DNA of 64,000 nt, taken from positions 806,001 to 870,000 of the forward strand of contig NW_024104358.1 of assembly GCF_003945595.2 (NCBI RefSeq), given 5' to 3'. Positions 1 through 11,000 of the stretch are shown in pieces; position 1 is the first letter of the stretch, and each line of letters starts with the position of its first letter. The position numbers were made by a program, and so were the translations under genes. Source of the DNA: Pipra filicauda. Taxonomy: Eukaryota; Chordata; Aves; Passeriformes; Pipridae. The notes under the pieces were generated by a model, which searched no databases, had not been told where the DNA came from, and saw nothing but the letters and a program-made list of their open reading frames with translations.

Positions 1-2722
1 GAAGTGAAATGGTGTAAAGATCACAGTAGAGGATGGGAAAACAGGCACAGAAAACCACAATATGCAACTCCCAACTCTATACAGATATGTAAATAGATGT
101 ATCCTGGAGAGTATGTTTTTTCTTCTTTTTGATTAAAACCTTGAGGATGCATTGTTGAATCCAAGCCCAAAATGCCTCACAAGAGTCCCCCTGTGTGCAG
201 TTTTCTGTCTCTGTGTGCAGAGACATTTCTTTTCCCAGCAACTACAGCCTCGTTGATTATCAGATGCTGCGATAGGACAGCAGCATCTGACAGTTGTCCG
301 GGATGGACAACAGAGTCCCTCCTACAGCCTTCACACCTGGGTTACAGATCAGCACAGAAGCATTTCAACCACCTGGCTGCATTATCCTACCTTGAGGATG
401 TGACCCTGTCACATTTTATAAAGGGAGTGGAGCACCAGGCATGGTCCCTATTTGCACAGAGGAGCCAGAGGCCACGGCAGGACGTGGTGCTGGGAGATCA
501 CCAGATGGCATACTTTGCTGTGCATAGGCACCAAAGCAGGAGTGTGAAGGGGCAGCAGCACGCTCTGGCAGGTGCGCTCACTCCGGTAAAGATGCTGGGT
601 CAAAGAGCTTCAGCATTTGCAGTTGTTCAGCAGAGCAAAGCCCATTCACCTCAGCAGCTCAACCACAGATTCAGCCTGCCTCGGTTCTTAAGAGTAATCT
701 TGTTTTCTTGTCAACATCTTTTTTTAGTTCCTGTCTTTTAACAGTAGCATTGCAACAAATGTTGAAGCCTCTCCACACCACCTCGGATACTGCCACATGT
801 TAGCAGCAAGTCCACTTTTTGTATGAACAGCACAGCAAACCAGTTGGGTTCATGGTATTGTATCCCCTGAGGGTTGTTATGTACACCTCTCACTACAAAA
901 TAAGTGGCAAAGACACTTTGGGAGGAGCAGAACTCATGGGGAGAGGTCTATTTTTTATTAGACCAAATGGCATAGCTGTAAAAAAATTGACTCACGTCAA
1001 ACCACAGGCGGGTATGTTTGCTTTTATGACACCTTGACAGCACACATGGTATACTGTGCAGCAAATAACCAGGACTTTTCCCATCTCTAAATTAGCTCCA
1101 GTGCTGAGATCTAAAAACCAAAAACCAGCACAGCCTGCAAGGCTGCAATTGTCAGGTCTCCCTTTTTCCCCACAAAAAAATATTCCCTGAAGGAGATCAC
1201 AAACCAAAGGGACTCCTGGGTGACAAATCATGAGCTTAGCTTAGTATCTCTACTGATCACCCATCACTGCTGCTGTATCGTTTCCACGTGTGCATCGTTT
1301 CACCATTCACCCATCAGTTTCCTGAAAGTGAATGGGATTAAAAGTCCACTGACTGTTTGCACTGCTGTTTCCTCCCCCTCTGCAGCAGAATTACAGTAAC
1401 CGAAAGGTGAGCAGAGTTCACACAGGCACACGCAGGCTTCCTGGCTTTGCAGTGCTGACCTTCCCCATCTTTCCCAAATCCCTGGGGATAGTTTCAGTGC
1501 AGAAGCAGGCAGCCAGTCGGAAATTTTCATCAGTATTAATGCCAACGTAGTTTCTTCCTAACTGCTCTCCAGAAGTATTTTTCCACCCAGGTTCCCTTGT
1601 GCACCACAAAACCCTCCAGCTGTTGGCAGCTCCGGGTGCAGCTCCACTGCTGTACACCCAGTGCTGTACAGCTGGTCTGCTTTAATTCAGCGTCTAATTC
1701 CTGCTACCCAGGAAACATTCTCACGTGAAAAACTTCATATATAGGCACCCACTCTGCAGTAAGCATAGTGGTGGTCGGCATTTAAATGAACTAATCAGTT
1801 GCAAACGGCTTAGTCAGCATCGCAGTCCTGGAGGTAATTCCCAGGAAGCGATTTTCCCGGTAGCTATATATACAAACGTGAAAAGCAGACTGGAATACAA
1901 GGGCAACAGCACAGCGAGACAAAATCTGGCTACACTGTAACATTACCAACAAATAAAAATAAAAGTCGGGGAAAGTCAAGGAACCGAGCAAGCACAGGAT
2001 GTGCTCGCATCACTGGTGTATCCTCTCACACGTAAAAGACAAAAACTCGGACACAAGACATGAACACAGTCAGCATTTCTTTTTCCTCCTTTCTTTACTG
2101 ATGCTGCGCTAGTTTGAACTGAGGGGAAAAATACGGCTAGGCAAGTTCCTGGCTTGTCTGGGGAGACACACGAACACCAGCCAGACGCCGGGCAGTGCTT
2201 TTTGGAGAGAGCATCTCAGCCATCGCCCTCAGCAACCAACCCTCTGCAGGAGCCAGGGTCACACGCGACCTGGAGAGAGCTGAGGAATCGTACAAACTTT
2301 GTTTCAGGGCAGAGAGGGCACAGGGCATCTAAGAGGCGCTGGGAAGACAAAGGGTAGCGCCAAGTGCCAGCGCATCCTCCAGCAGCATCTCCGCCGCTGG
2401 CCACGTTTGGAAAGCCAGTGGGCTGCGGATGCAGGTCATCAGTCCCTGGGCAAGCAACGCCACGGTTGCAGGACACCGCATCGCCCTTCAGTGCCTCCCT
2501 GCCGGCTCCCCCGGCCAAGGCAGCACCGAGCCAGCCGGCAGCATCACGGGGGACAGGGGAAGCCACCGACCTGCCCAGAGGAGAGCTGGAGGCTTTCCTC
2601 TGGCCACTGAATGCGCATCGGTACACATCTGCTCGCATCTGCCCGGTGGTAGGGGCTGCCTGCTGAGCCGGGCACGCCGGCATGTCCCTGGGGACACAAG
2701 CACAGGGAAAGGGGCACCGCTC
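1..2722 (-). other. EXT1: Start of EXT1 intron 1
   Basis: Intronic because it follows the exon 1 donor on the minus strand; EXT1 intron 1 is very long in vertebrates. No exon or recognisable repeat is seen. A 189-codon plus-strand open frame (172-741) has no family signature. It contains two adjacent perfect hairpins at 261-311. The part nearest the exon (about 2150-2720) is G+C-rich and carries several overlapping open frames on both strands, which I attribute to composition. Confidence 0.85.
261..311. repeat. Two adjacent perfect inverted repeats
   Basis: CAGATGCTGC (261-270) is the exact reverse complement of GCAGCATCTG (280-289), with a 9-nt loop. Four bases on, GTTGTCC (293-299) is the exact reverse complement of GGACAAC (305-311), with a 5-nt loop. 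As RNA from either strand these would form two small stem-loops in tandem. They do not resemble a tRNA, and each is too short for a typical pre-miRNA. Confidence 0.8.
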
Positions 2723-2728
2723 ACTTAC
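2723..2728 (-). other. EXT1: EXT1 intron 1 splice donor
   Basis: Read on the minus strand, the exon ends GAATACGAAAA and is followed directly by GTAAGT, a near-perfect 5' splice site. Reading on would meet an in-frame TAA within the donor itself, so this must be an exon boundary and not the end of a gene. It leaves a phase-2 junction inside a lysine codon. Confidence 0.93.
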
Positions 2729-3675
2729 TTTTCGTATTCGGCGTTGTCTCGATCGCAGCGCGAATCCTTGTGCTTTTGCCAGTCTTTGCCATGCTTGCAG
2801 GTGGTCAGGAGGACAACATCCTCTCCGTTATGGACGTGATATAAGGCATTCCTGGTGTCTGACCCTATCCCCGTCAGGTACCTTTTCCCCTTGAATACCA
2901 ACATGTACTTCCTGAGAGGAGGGATGGTGTTAAACCTTAAAAATCCCTTCTCCCCTCCTGTCCTAGGATGATCCTTAGAAAAGAGTGGGATAGAAACGTC
3001 AAAGTTGGGTCTGAAGTTTTCAGTACTGATGCTGGCTTTGGCCAGCATGGCCTGGCCAATGTCGAACCCCACATCCTCGGTGTAGTCGGGCCAGGTGCCG
3101 GAGTATAAATTAAAAATCAGGTGGTTTCTGCCGTTGTTCCACAGGTGGAGGCTCTGTACCTTGGAGCGGAGGTTGTGCACGTACTGGGGGGAGAGCTGGT
3201 CCCGGTCCAGCGTGTCCAGGCTGAGGACGAAGAGGCAGGCCTGCCCGGGGTCCGAGGTGTAGAAGCGGGAGCCCTCGATAGCGGCCAGGACGTTCTGGTA
3301 GCTCTCGGCGATCTTCTCTCCCTTCTGCTGCGGGTACACGTAGACCTTGAAGCCGTTTTTCCGGCACTGGGCGAAGTCGAAGCAGGACTCCATGCGGCAG
3401 CGGCGCCCGCGGTAGAGGCCGGCGCTGGCGTCCCGCCGCTGCCGGGGGGAGACGCGCCCGCCGCCCTCGGGGCCCGGGCGCTCGGCGGGCGCGAAGGGCC
3501 GCAGGGCATCGGGGAAGCGGGGCCAGGGCCGCTCGGCGCCGCCGGGACGGGGGCCATGCCGGCTACCGGGCGGCGGGTGCCGGGCCGCCCGCAGCCGCAC
3601 GCCTCCCAGGTAGAGCAGCAGGGCGAGACAGGTGCCGGCGGAGAGCAGCGTCAGGTAGCGTTTTTTGGCCTGCAT
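2729..3675 (-). CDS. EXT1: EXT1 (exostosin-1) coding exon 1, partial gene
   Basis: EXT1 partners EXT2 in the Golgi, where the complex extends heparan sulfate by alternately adding GlcNAc and GlcA. Exon 1 encodes the first 315 codons plus two bases of codon 316. The protein starts [20 protein letters not shown], with a short basic cytosolic tail and a single type II membrane anchor at about residues 8-25. A proline/arginine-rich stem follows to about residue 90. A conserved block begins at RMESCFDF (94-101), and the exostosin (GT47) domain starts near [20 protein letters not shown] (109-128). Cysteines are at 93, 98, 104, 147, 293 and 307. From about residue 90 the sequence matches vertebrate EXT1, as recalled, almost without change; the stem is divergent and GC-rich. 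The ATG has a weak context (C at -3, C at +4). The exon ends after AA of an AAG codon, the same phase as I recall for human exon 1. The remaining exons, including the second glycosyltransferase domain, lie outside the window to the left. Confidence 0.97.
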
Positions 3676-4380
3676 GTGTCCGGCGGGGGTCCGGGGGGCT
3701 GCGGAGGAAGGCGGGGGCGGCCCGAGCTCGCCGGGCGCCGCTCTCAGCTCCGCTCCGCCATCTTCCCGCCGGCGAGCGCTTCAAACTCTCTTCGCCCACC
3801 TCCGCTCGGCGCCGTTCCCCAAGCCGCCGGCCGCGGCCGCGCATGTGGGCGACCGCCGCAACTTTCTCGCCGCCGGTGTCTCAGGGGCGGCGGGCGGCGG
3901 CCGGGCGGCGGCCCGGCGGGGCGCCCCGCATGCACTCAGGGCCGGCCCCCCGCGCGGGGCGGGCACCGGGCAGCCCCGCTCCCGCCTTCCCGCCGCTGCC
4001 GGCGCTCGGCTCCGCCACGCTCCCGCCCGCCCCTCCCCGCCCCGCCAGCCCAGCCCAGCCCGGCCCGGCCCGGCCCCGCCGGCTCACAGCCCGCGGCCGC
4101 CGCGCCGCAGCCTGACGAAGCCCCGCATCGCCCGGAGCCCCCCGCCCGGCCCCGGCGCCGCTCGCTCCTCGCCTCGCTCCTGCTGAATGGCCCCCAGGAC
4201 GGAGCGGTGGCGGCGAGGACCCTCCTCCTCCTCTTCCTCCTCCCTCTCCTGCTCGCCCCTCCCTCCTTCCCCGCCTCCCCCGGGCCGCGGCCGCCGCGGC
4301 CACCTAGCCCTGCGCCCCGCTCCGCCCGCCCGGGGCCGCGACCCCCGCCCGCCGCGCCCGGCCCGCGCCGCCCCCGCCCC
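3676..4380 (-). other. EXT1: EXT1 5' untranslated leader (approximate extent)
   Basis: This is the GC-rich stretch between the EXT1 start codon and the inferred core promoter. Its upper limit is inferred, because the transcription start cannot be read from sequence alone. It contains several minus-strand upstream ATGs. ATG at 3761 opens a 5-codon uORF (MAERS, 3744-3761) in strong context (A at -3, G at +4). ATG at 3844 opens a 93-codon frame running past the EXT1 ATG to 3563, out of frame with it. ATG at 3931 opens a 16-codon uORF ending at 3881, and ATG at 4128 a 14-codon uORF ending at 4084. A GGA-rich purine stretch lies at about 4213-4275 when read in the mRNA sense. These features would suit a poorly and conditionally translated mRNA, but that is inference. 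Confidence 0.6.
3744..3761 (-). CDS. Short uORF (MAERS) in EXT1 leader, overlapping a YY1-like motif
   Basis: Minus strand reads GGGAAGATGGCGGAGCGGAG followed by TGA. The ATG has A at -3 and G at +4, a far better initiation context than the EXT1 ATG 68 bases downstream. The bases AAGATGGCGG around the ATG also match the core of the YY1 binding site, typical of elements just downstream of TATA-less promoters. Whether either role is used is not shown by the sequence. Confidence 0.45.
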
Positions 4381-4510
4381 GCGCGCTGACCTCACCCCGC
4401 CGCGCTCCCCGCGCCCCCATTGGCGGGCGTCACGTCCGGGGGGGCGGGGCTTCCGCCTCGCCCATTCATAACCCGCGGGCGGGGGGCGCCGCCGCTGGGG
4501 CGGGAGTGGT
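4380..4510 (-). promoter_or_regulatory. EXT1: Candidate EXT1 core promoter
   Basis: On the minus strand there is a CCAAT box (plus-strand ATTGG at 4419-4423), an ATF/USF-like GACGTGAC (complement of 4429-4436) and an Sp1-type GC box (4441-4450). No convincing TATA box lies at the right spacing; TTATGAAT (complement of 4464-4471) is the only AT-rich word and is far upstream of the CCAAT box. The order suggests transcription starts roughly 60-100 bp below the CCAAT box, near 4320-4360. The exact start is inferred. Confidence 0.55.
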
Positions 4511-5050
4511 TTTGCCAACTGAGGTCAGTGTGGGGGGCGCCGGGGCCGGAGTGCTCCGCGCTGCCCTCGCGGGCCGGCAGCCGGCGAGCCCCGGCCCAGC
4601 GCTAGGGCCACCCTTCGCTCCCGGTCCTCTCCGCCTCCCCGCCGGTGCAGCCCCCGGTCGGGGGCGGCCCGACCCCGCTCTCTGCCAGCAGTGCCGGCGC
4701 CGCCGCTGCCGCCCCCTGCCGAGCGCGGCGCCGCCACTGCGCTGGAGCCGCCCCGGGGCTCGGCGGCGCGCAGGGGGAGCGGGCACAAAACCGTGGCTGA
4801 GACCCAGAAACCCAGTCGCGAGGGGCCTGGGAACAGGCACCCTGTGTGGCGCGGGCAGGGCCAGGAGCCGCGGGCGCGGCCGCTCTCCCCGACGAGGAAG
4901 GCAGGGAGAGGGGGGGACGCGGCTCCGCTGCCCGTGCTGGGGCTGCCGGGGCTCCAGGCGCTCCCGCCATCGCCGGCCCTGGCCGGGGTGCGTTGAGTCG
5001 ATGCCCCCCGGGAGCAGGCCCTGCGCTCCCCTGGGGTGGCTCCTCGGGGC

Positions 5051-8000
5051 TGGCAGGCGGTGAAACGATGCTGATGAACGAGGAGTCTGTAGGGAGCTGT
5101 CTCAGCACCCAACCATCCCTGCAGCGACCTGTTTGAGCCGAACCTCACTCGCTCCTTTGAGTTCAGTTCATCGCCAGCCTCTGTTACTGGGAGAGCCCTC
5201 GTCTCTCAGGCTGGTCTGTGTGGTGAGCCCAGGCTGGGGAGGGTGGCAGGAGCGCAGCTGGGAGCCCCAGATTGCTGGAAGGGGTGATTGCACCGCGGGT
5301 GAGCGTATGTGTTGCAGTCCTGCTAGCTCACAAATAATACTGGGGAGATTAACTGGGATGGGCTTCAAGGTGCTTGAATATCACGAAACTATCCCAACTG
5401 TCCCAACGTCCTTTCCTTGTTGCTTATATCCAGCACTAAAACTAACGGATTTGCCTGCTCTGGGTTGCAATCCACCTCTCCTGCTGCCGGATAAAGAAGG
5501 GTCTTATGCCACCTGAGGGACAGAAACCCCATATTGGCCAAAAGCTTCCCCATCCTTGTGCTCTTCCATGCATGTCCTAGGAATGAGCTGAGGCTCCTGT
5601 TGTGTCCTTTCCTTTTATCCCTGTGCTTAATGGTGAATTGAGAAGCAGAAATGTGAGGTAATGTGGGTGAAGACAGTGTGCCTCTTCAGTGAAAGAGGTG
5701 AGAGCCTACTACGGAAGGGTGCATTACTGATAGAAAATGAGGGTCAATCCTGTAGTTGGAGCCAAGAGAAGATAATTCTCTTCCAAAATAATTTGATTGG
5801 AGGAAAGACTGTTGAAGAAAGAAGATGGGAATAATAAGAAGAAAGTCAGATTCTGAGAAGAAAGTCATATCTACAGCCGGAGTAGATTTAGGTACAGGGG
5901 GTAGAAATTTTGGACAATGACTTAAGTGGGGAAGTGGGATTAAATATTCATCTATTTGTTAACCCTGTAATCCTTCTCTGAAACACTTGTCACAGCCCAC
6001 ATACAAGAACTGGGATGCTGTTCAGGAAGAAAAACGAGGTCAGCTTCTTGAAAGGTGAACCAAGGCTGCTCACAGAGGCACCTTCTGTCAGGCGCAGGAA
6101 GGTGGAATCCCATTACTGTCTGCAAATTAAGCCACTGGGGACCAGTTTCAAACAGAAAAGGAAGGCTGTGAGCTTTGCAGCCTGTGCCAAGGACAGTAGC
6201 TGTTACAAATAGATTGTGAAGGTGGTGGGGTGATTGTGAGCCTGTGATACCAAAGCACTGCTTCCCACAATAGGGAAGTGTAGGAGGGAAGTGAAAGCTG
6301 TTGTGTTTCCAGCTGAACTGCCCTACCCTTGACGTACCCAGGCTGTTGCCCGCTTCACAGCACCAGTGAATACTTCAGCTTTAAAATATTTGGATCTGGA
6401 AAAGGGCAGTGAGGTTGTCGTTTTAGACCACAGAGAAATAAATCTCCGCAGGCTTTATCCATAGGATTCCTGAGTTGCGGTATCATTGCCTCAGAGAGAT
6501 CTGGATCCCATTGTGGCAGGCAAGACCTACCTAGGGAGGTGTGTGCATGCCTGTAACTGGGTTGAGAGTGGCTATGGGGATCACTTGCCTTTTTGAAGAC
6601 CTTTCTAAGCCATCACCCACTGTTTGTAATTTTCCTATGTAACAAACTGAAATCAGCCTGCCTCCAGCCCATTTCATTGCTGCAGCTTGGGCCCTGTGGG
6701 CAATGCAGCAGGTAGCAGGAATCACACTGCCTGCCTTTGGCTCTTCAGTGGAGAGTTATCCACAGCCTGGGCAGCAGCTAGAGGCAGAGCGCTCCAGAAA
6801 TGGAAGCCTACCTTTCTCTTTGGTAATAAATCTGGTCTGCATCTGCTACCAGGCAGGTGGATGGTGGAGCACAAACCAGTGTATAATGCATATCATGCCT
6901 GGAGAAAAGGAAGATTCGGTGGTGAAAGGGTATTTCATTGTATCCATGTGACAAGTACACGAGTCACAACCTGGGTTTGCTCTGGTCAGTGCTGCCTGCT
7001 AAGGATCTGCAAGGTTGCAGGTGCCTTTTGACCCTGGTTCGTTACCCTTTGCACTCTTCCAAATAATTTATATCTTCATATGTCTGGCAGTTGTCTGGGA
7101 ACCTGTCCAAGCCTTCAAATAAAAGGCCAGGAGAAGGAATTGGTTTTCTATTTCTGGCTTTGCAACTTAACACCTGCCCAATCTGTGGCAAGTCACTTGG
7201 GGCCAAATTCTTAGAGATGGGTTAGTATGTACTCCTCATTTTGAGCCTTTCTCTTGGTGTCCAGCTGTAGCTTTAGATGCTTTCAGAATTTAATTCCTCA
7301 GAGTTCCTGGCTCAGTTGCCACCTAAATCTGGTGGTACCTTCCTCTTTTTTAATGTGAAAAACTTCCTGCTGCTTGGCCCACTTGAATGCGTGTTATTTT
7401 TGATGCTGTTGAGTAATGCCCTTGACTGGATGGTGGATATTTCTCTATCAGGTTGAAACCCGAATGTAAAAACTTGCTTCTTGGATTGAAATCCATTCAA
7501 ACCATAAGAGGAAAATGCTGAAATGCTGTCACTTGCTTACCTGCACCAACCCCCCCCCCTTTTTTTTTTATTCTGGTAACTCTGTGCTTAAGGTGTTTCC
7601 CCAAGTAGGGGACCTAGAATCAGGCCCATGCCTTCCAGGAGAGCATCCTCCCAGAATGGGTGGAGTGGAACTCCCCCTCCTGAGACTGGCTTGTCACCCT
7701 AGGGCAATCACCCTATTAGATTACCTGGGGGCCTCACATTTCCGGCTAAATGAGCTTGATAATGCTTTCCTGGCTAATAAGATGGCTCGAGAGCTGATTT
7801 ATCACCATTGTCAAGTCTGTCATGATCCTAGGGAAAAAGCAGCATAAAAACACAGTGGAGCAAAGATGTTTGGAAGGACTTATTGACAGGCACATGTGCA
7901 GTTAAAAATTGTTACTCTGTTGCTTAATTAGCTCAAACCACCATTCTTTGCACCACAGTGTGCTTTTCCATGGTGAAGTGCAACAAGAATTTCCAAAGAA

Positions 8001-11000
8001 CTAAGCAAAACCTTGCAGAGCTTTCAGCCTGGAGCTCCAGGCTTGGCTCCGTCTTTATGAGCCTGGTTTCCACAGATGCTGAGGACCTGCAGATGCCACT
8101 TTGGTTTGGGTGATTATACGCAGATTAAAGAGCAAAGCTTTTAACAGAAGGCTGGGGGAGAGGATCTGACTCCTGTGTGATGTTTGCTCACCTTCTGGTG
8201 GGAGCCAAGGAGGTCCCCGGGAGGCAAAGTCAGCGTTCTCCTTTTATTCAGTAATGACAAGGCCAGGTTAAACTTTGGAAAGCATTTTTGAAGCCCACTC
8301 ACCAGTCTGGAAAGACTTAAGGCTGGCTTACAAACTGTCTCTGCCTTCAAATAGCCCTTGGCCAGAGTTGTGTTGCTTTATCATTAAAAAAAAAGGAAGC
8401 AGGAAGGAGGGAAGGACAGAACAGGCTTTCGAGTAGTTGTTTGTGGAATGGTAATACTCTGTTAAAATTATTCCTCATCTTGGAGCAAATTAAAATGATC
8501 TTTGCTCCACAAATTAAGACTAATGCTGTGGTTGTTTATCATGTCTTGGTAATACCACATGGGAATAAAAATATCAAGTCTTATCCACTGAAATATCAGA
8601 TATGTAACTGTTCAGGCTTTGACATTGTAACAGCTTTTTCTCATGTCCTGGGAAATAACTGGCTGTTACAGAGGCAGTTTAAATGTGAGAAAATCAGTGG
8701 GTTTATAATTAGTTTATTTTTAAGGAAGCACATAACTGCCCCTTGCTAAGAAGGTCAGAGTTTCAGGTGGGATGGAGGGATAGCAGTGTAGGCACCTGAT
8801 TTACTGTGACATTAAACAGATAGTAAAACCAGAGACTTATAAATATTAAGATCTTAATCTCACAGCAGAGCTCTGCTGGGGAAAGCCAGAGACAAACAAG
8901 GCTTTGCCTGTAACTCGCTCTAGGGTCAGGGCCCCGGTGTGCTGCCTTACGGAAGCAGGATGACTGTGCTGAGTGGGTCTGAATACAAGCAGCTGGCTCT
9001 GACAGTGGCTTTGTATGAGATTCATCAGAGGACTTAGCACTCTGTGGCTATTTTGGGTGCAATCAATTCACAAAACTCTCTCTTTGGGTGCAGCCTAACT
9101 TGGGAATACCTTAAATCCACAAACATCTAATGTGGTGGGGTTGGGAAGGCTCCCGGGCTGCTCAAATACCTGCTCTCAGGTGTGACCAGCATTGCAGGTG
9201 GCTTGGGGGTGATAAGCAGCAAGGTCCCCAGGTCCCAGCTGACTCTCCTGCACAGAGCTGGTGGCCCAGTTCCCCACCTGAGTTTAACTTTTCCCTTCAT
9301 AGCCCCTGGGAAGACACTTGGCCAGGAACTGCTCTGGGGAAGGGTGTCCCCCTACACTGTCCTGCTGGGCAGGAGGGCTGGCAAAGAGGGAGTGAGACAT
9401 GGGACATGGGCACTGGAAGAGTGGCCAGGTGGTGGGCAGCAGCCTGCCAGAAGCCCTGTAGAGGTGCTGTGCCATGGGTTAAATCTCCACCACCAGTTTT
9501 GGGAAAGAGTTGGCAAATGCTTTCACTTTGTGAGTGAGTTTGTGGCTGGGAGTCCCCATGGAGGGGAAAGGGAGGCATTGAATGACTGCACGTGATGCCA
9601 CTCTGTCCCCAGTATTTCCTAAGGGCTTTTTAAATTAGTGCTCTGCCTATTGCTTCGTCTGGCATGTCCTTTCGTTTTGCTGGTTGTTCCCTCCCCTCCT
9701 GTGCTGGAAGAGGAGCACGTGGGGGCTTGTGCAGCCTGCAAGGCGTCTGCATGTAGCCAGCTGGGCTTTGGCCCCAAGCCTCTCTGGGACAAAGGGTCGG
9801 CTCCAAGGGCTCCTCAGACACGAGCCATAGGGCTCTTTCCTGCAGCGTGTGTTTTCTCTGCAGGCTGCCTAATAAAAACTGTTTCACAGCAAAGGCAGGC
9901 TGGTGGAGGGAAAGCTCTTAGGCGGGTGCTATCCCCGAGAGCACCGGCAGTCTTAGCAAAGCCTATTTATTGGTGCTTCTTTCTTTGAGGAGTAATAACT
10001 TCCAGATTTACTCCCTTTTTAACTGAGCATATTTCAAAGTGGGTGTAGAACTATTTAAATAGCTTCTGTGGAGGTGGGATGAGAAATTGCTCTTATTCCG
10101 TAGTCTGCAATCAGCACCAAACAAGCACTTTTCTCCACTGCACACACAAACAGGCAAGTATCTGCCAGCAGCCTCAGCACTTTAGATCTGATTTTCTGCC
10201 TGCTGGTGTAAGACACAAGGAATTCCACTAACATCAACAGAGTTTCAATAGTGTAGTTTTATTTTATTTTAAATACAGTTAAATCTCTATTTTTTTTACC
10301 CCGGGGACTTCTCAGTGACTGTGCTTCAAGAGATGAACCCCAGTGCATGGGTAGTGCAGACCTGCTGCAGCCCTTGCTGCCCAGCATAGCTGGGCCATAG
10401 CATGGTTCTGCACAGCCCTGTGACCCACTTCTTCCCAGACAGCCAAGCACATCCTGTTGCACCAGAGAGAGAGGAGCTTCCTTGGAGGAGGTGGAGGCTA
10501 TGGGTGTTCTTGGGGTGCCCTCTTGGGACATCTGAAGTTGGGGCCTTTGTTTTGCCTGCTCACCTGTGGAAAGAGCCTCAAATCCGAGGGCTGGCAGAAT
10601 AGACCCAGTGAAGGGTAAAGGTAAAGAATGCAAGGCTCCGAACTCCCTGCTTGGATGGAGCAGGAATGCTGAGAGGAGCAAAGAGTACGAAGGAGTCCCA
10701 GGCCTTCAGAGTTGCTAGAGTCAGAGGAGAACCAGCCTCCCTGGTGGCTTCCAGAGAGACCTCCTGCCCTACCAAGTGGAAGTGTAGCCACTCACCCCAA
10801 AAGTCCCCAGAAAAAGTTTGGGTCCTTGCTAAATCAGTTCTCTAGCTGGCAGTATGTGTATTTTCATGCATGACTTTTTTTCCTTTTGGTGCAAACATGG
10901 GTGGCAATCTGATTAGCTTATGATTCATGATTTGGCTAATGTCCCTACTTCCCCCGGTCCCCACCTGTTCAAATAACTACTACTGTAATGTAGGCTGTTA

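Larger units (their letters stand above)
3100..5050. promoter_or_regulatory. CpG island spanning EXT1 exon 1 and promoter
   Basis: A continuous stretch of very high G+C with abundant undepleted CpG, in contrast with the CpG-poor DNA on both sides. It covers the coding exon, the leader, the promoter and about 500 bp upstream, as expected for a constitutively unmethylated housekeeping-type promoter. Long open frames on both strands here (for example 3121-4389 plus and 4525-5148 minus) are consequences of stop-codon-poor GC-rich sequence and show no protein family signature. Confidence 0.9.

Noticed and set aside
2216..2683. 155-codon minus frame just downstream of the EXT1 donor
   Set aside because: Lies in intron 1 beyond a strong donor in G+C-rich DNA; no domain and no acceptor/donor pair bounding it.
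3121..4389. 422-codon plus-strand frame opposite EXT1 exon 1, the longest open frame in the window
   Set aside because: It is antisense to the conserved EXT1 exon and runs through stop-poor CpG-island sequence; the peptide is low-complexity P/R/A/G.
4084..5148. Several 100-207 codon frames on both strands in the CpG island
   Set aside because: GC-rich, mutually overlapping, no family signature; expected from composition.
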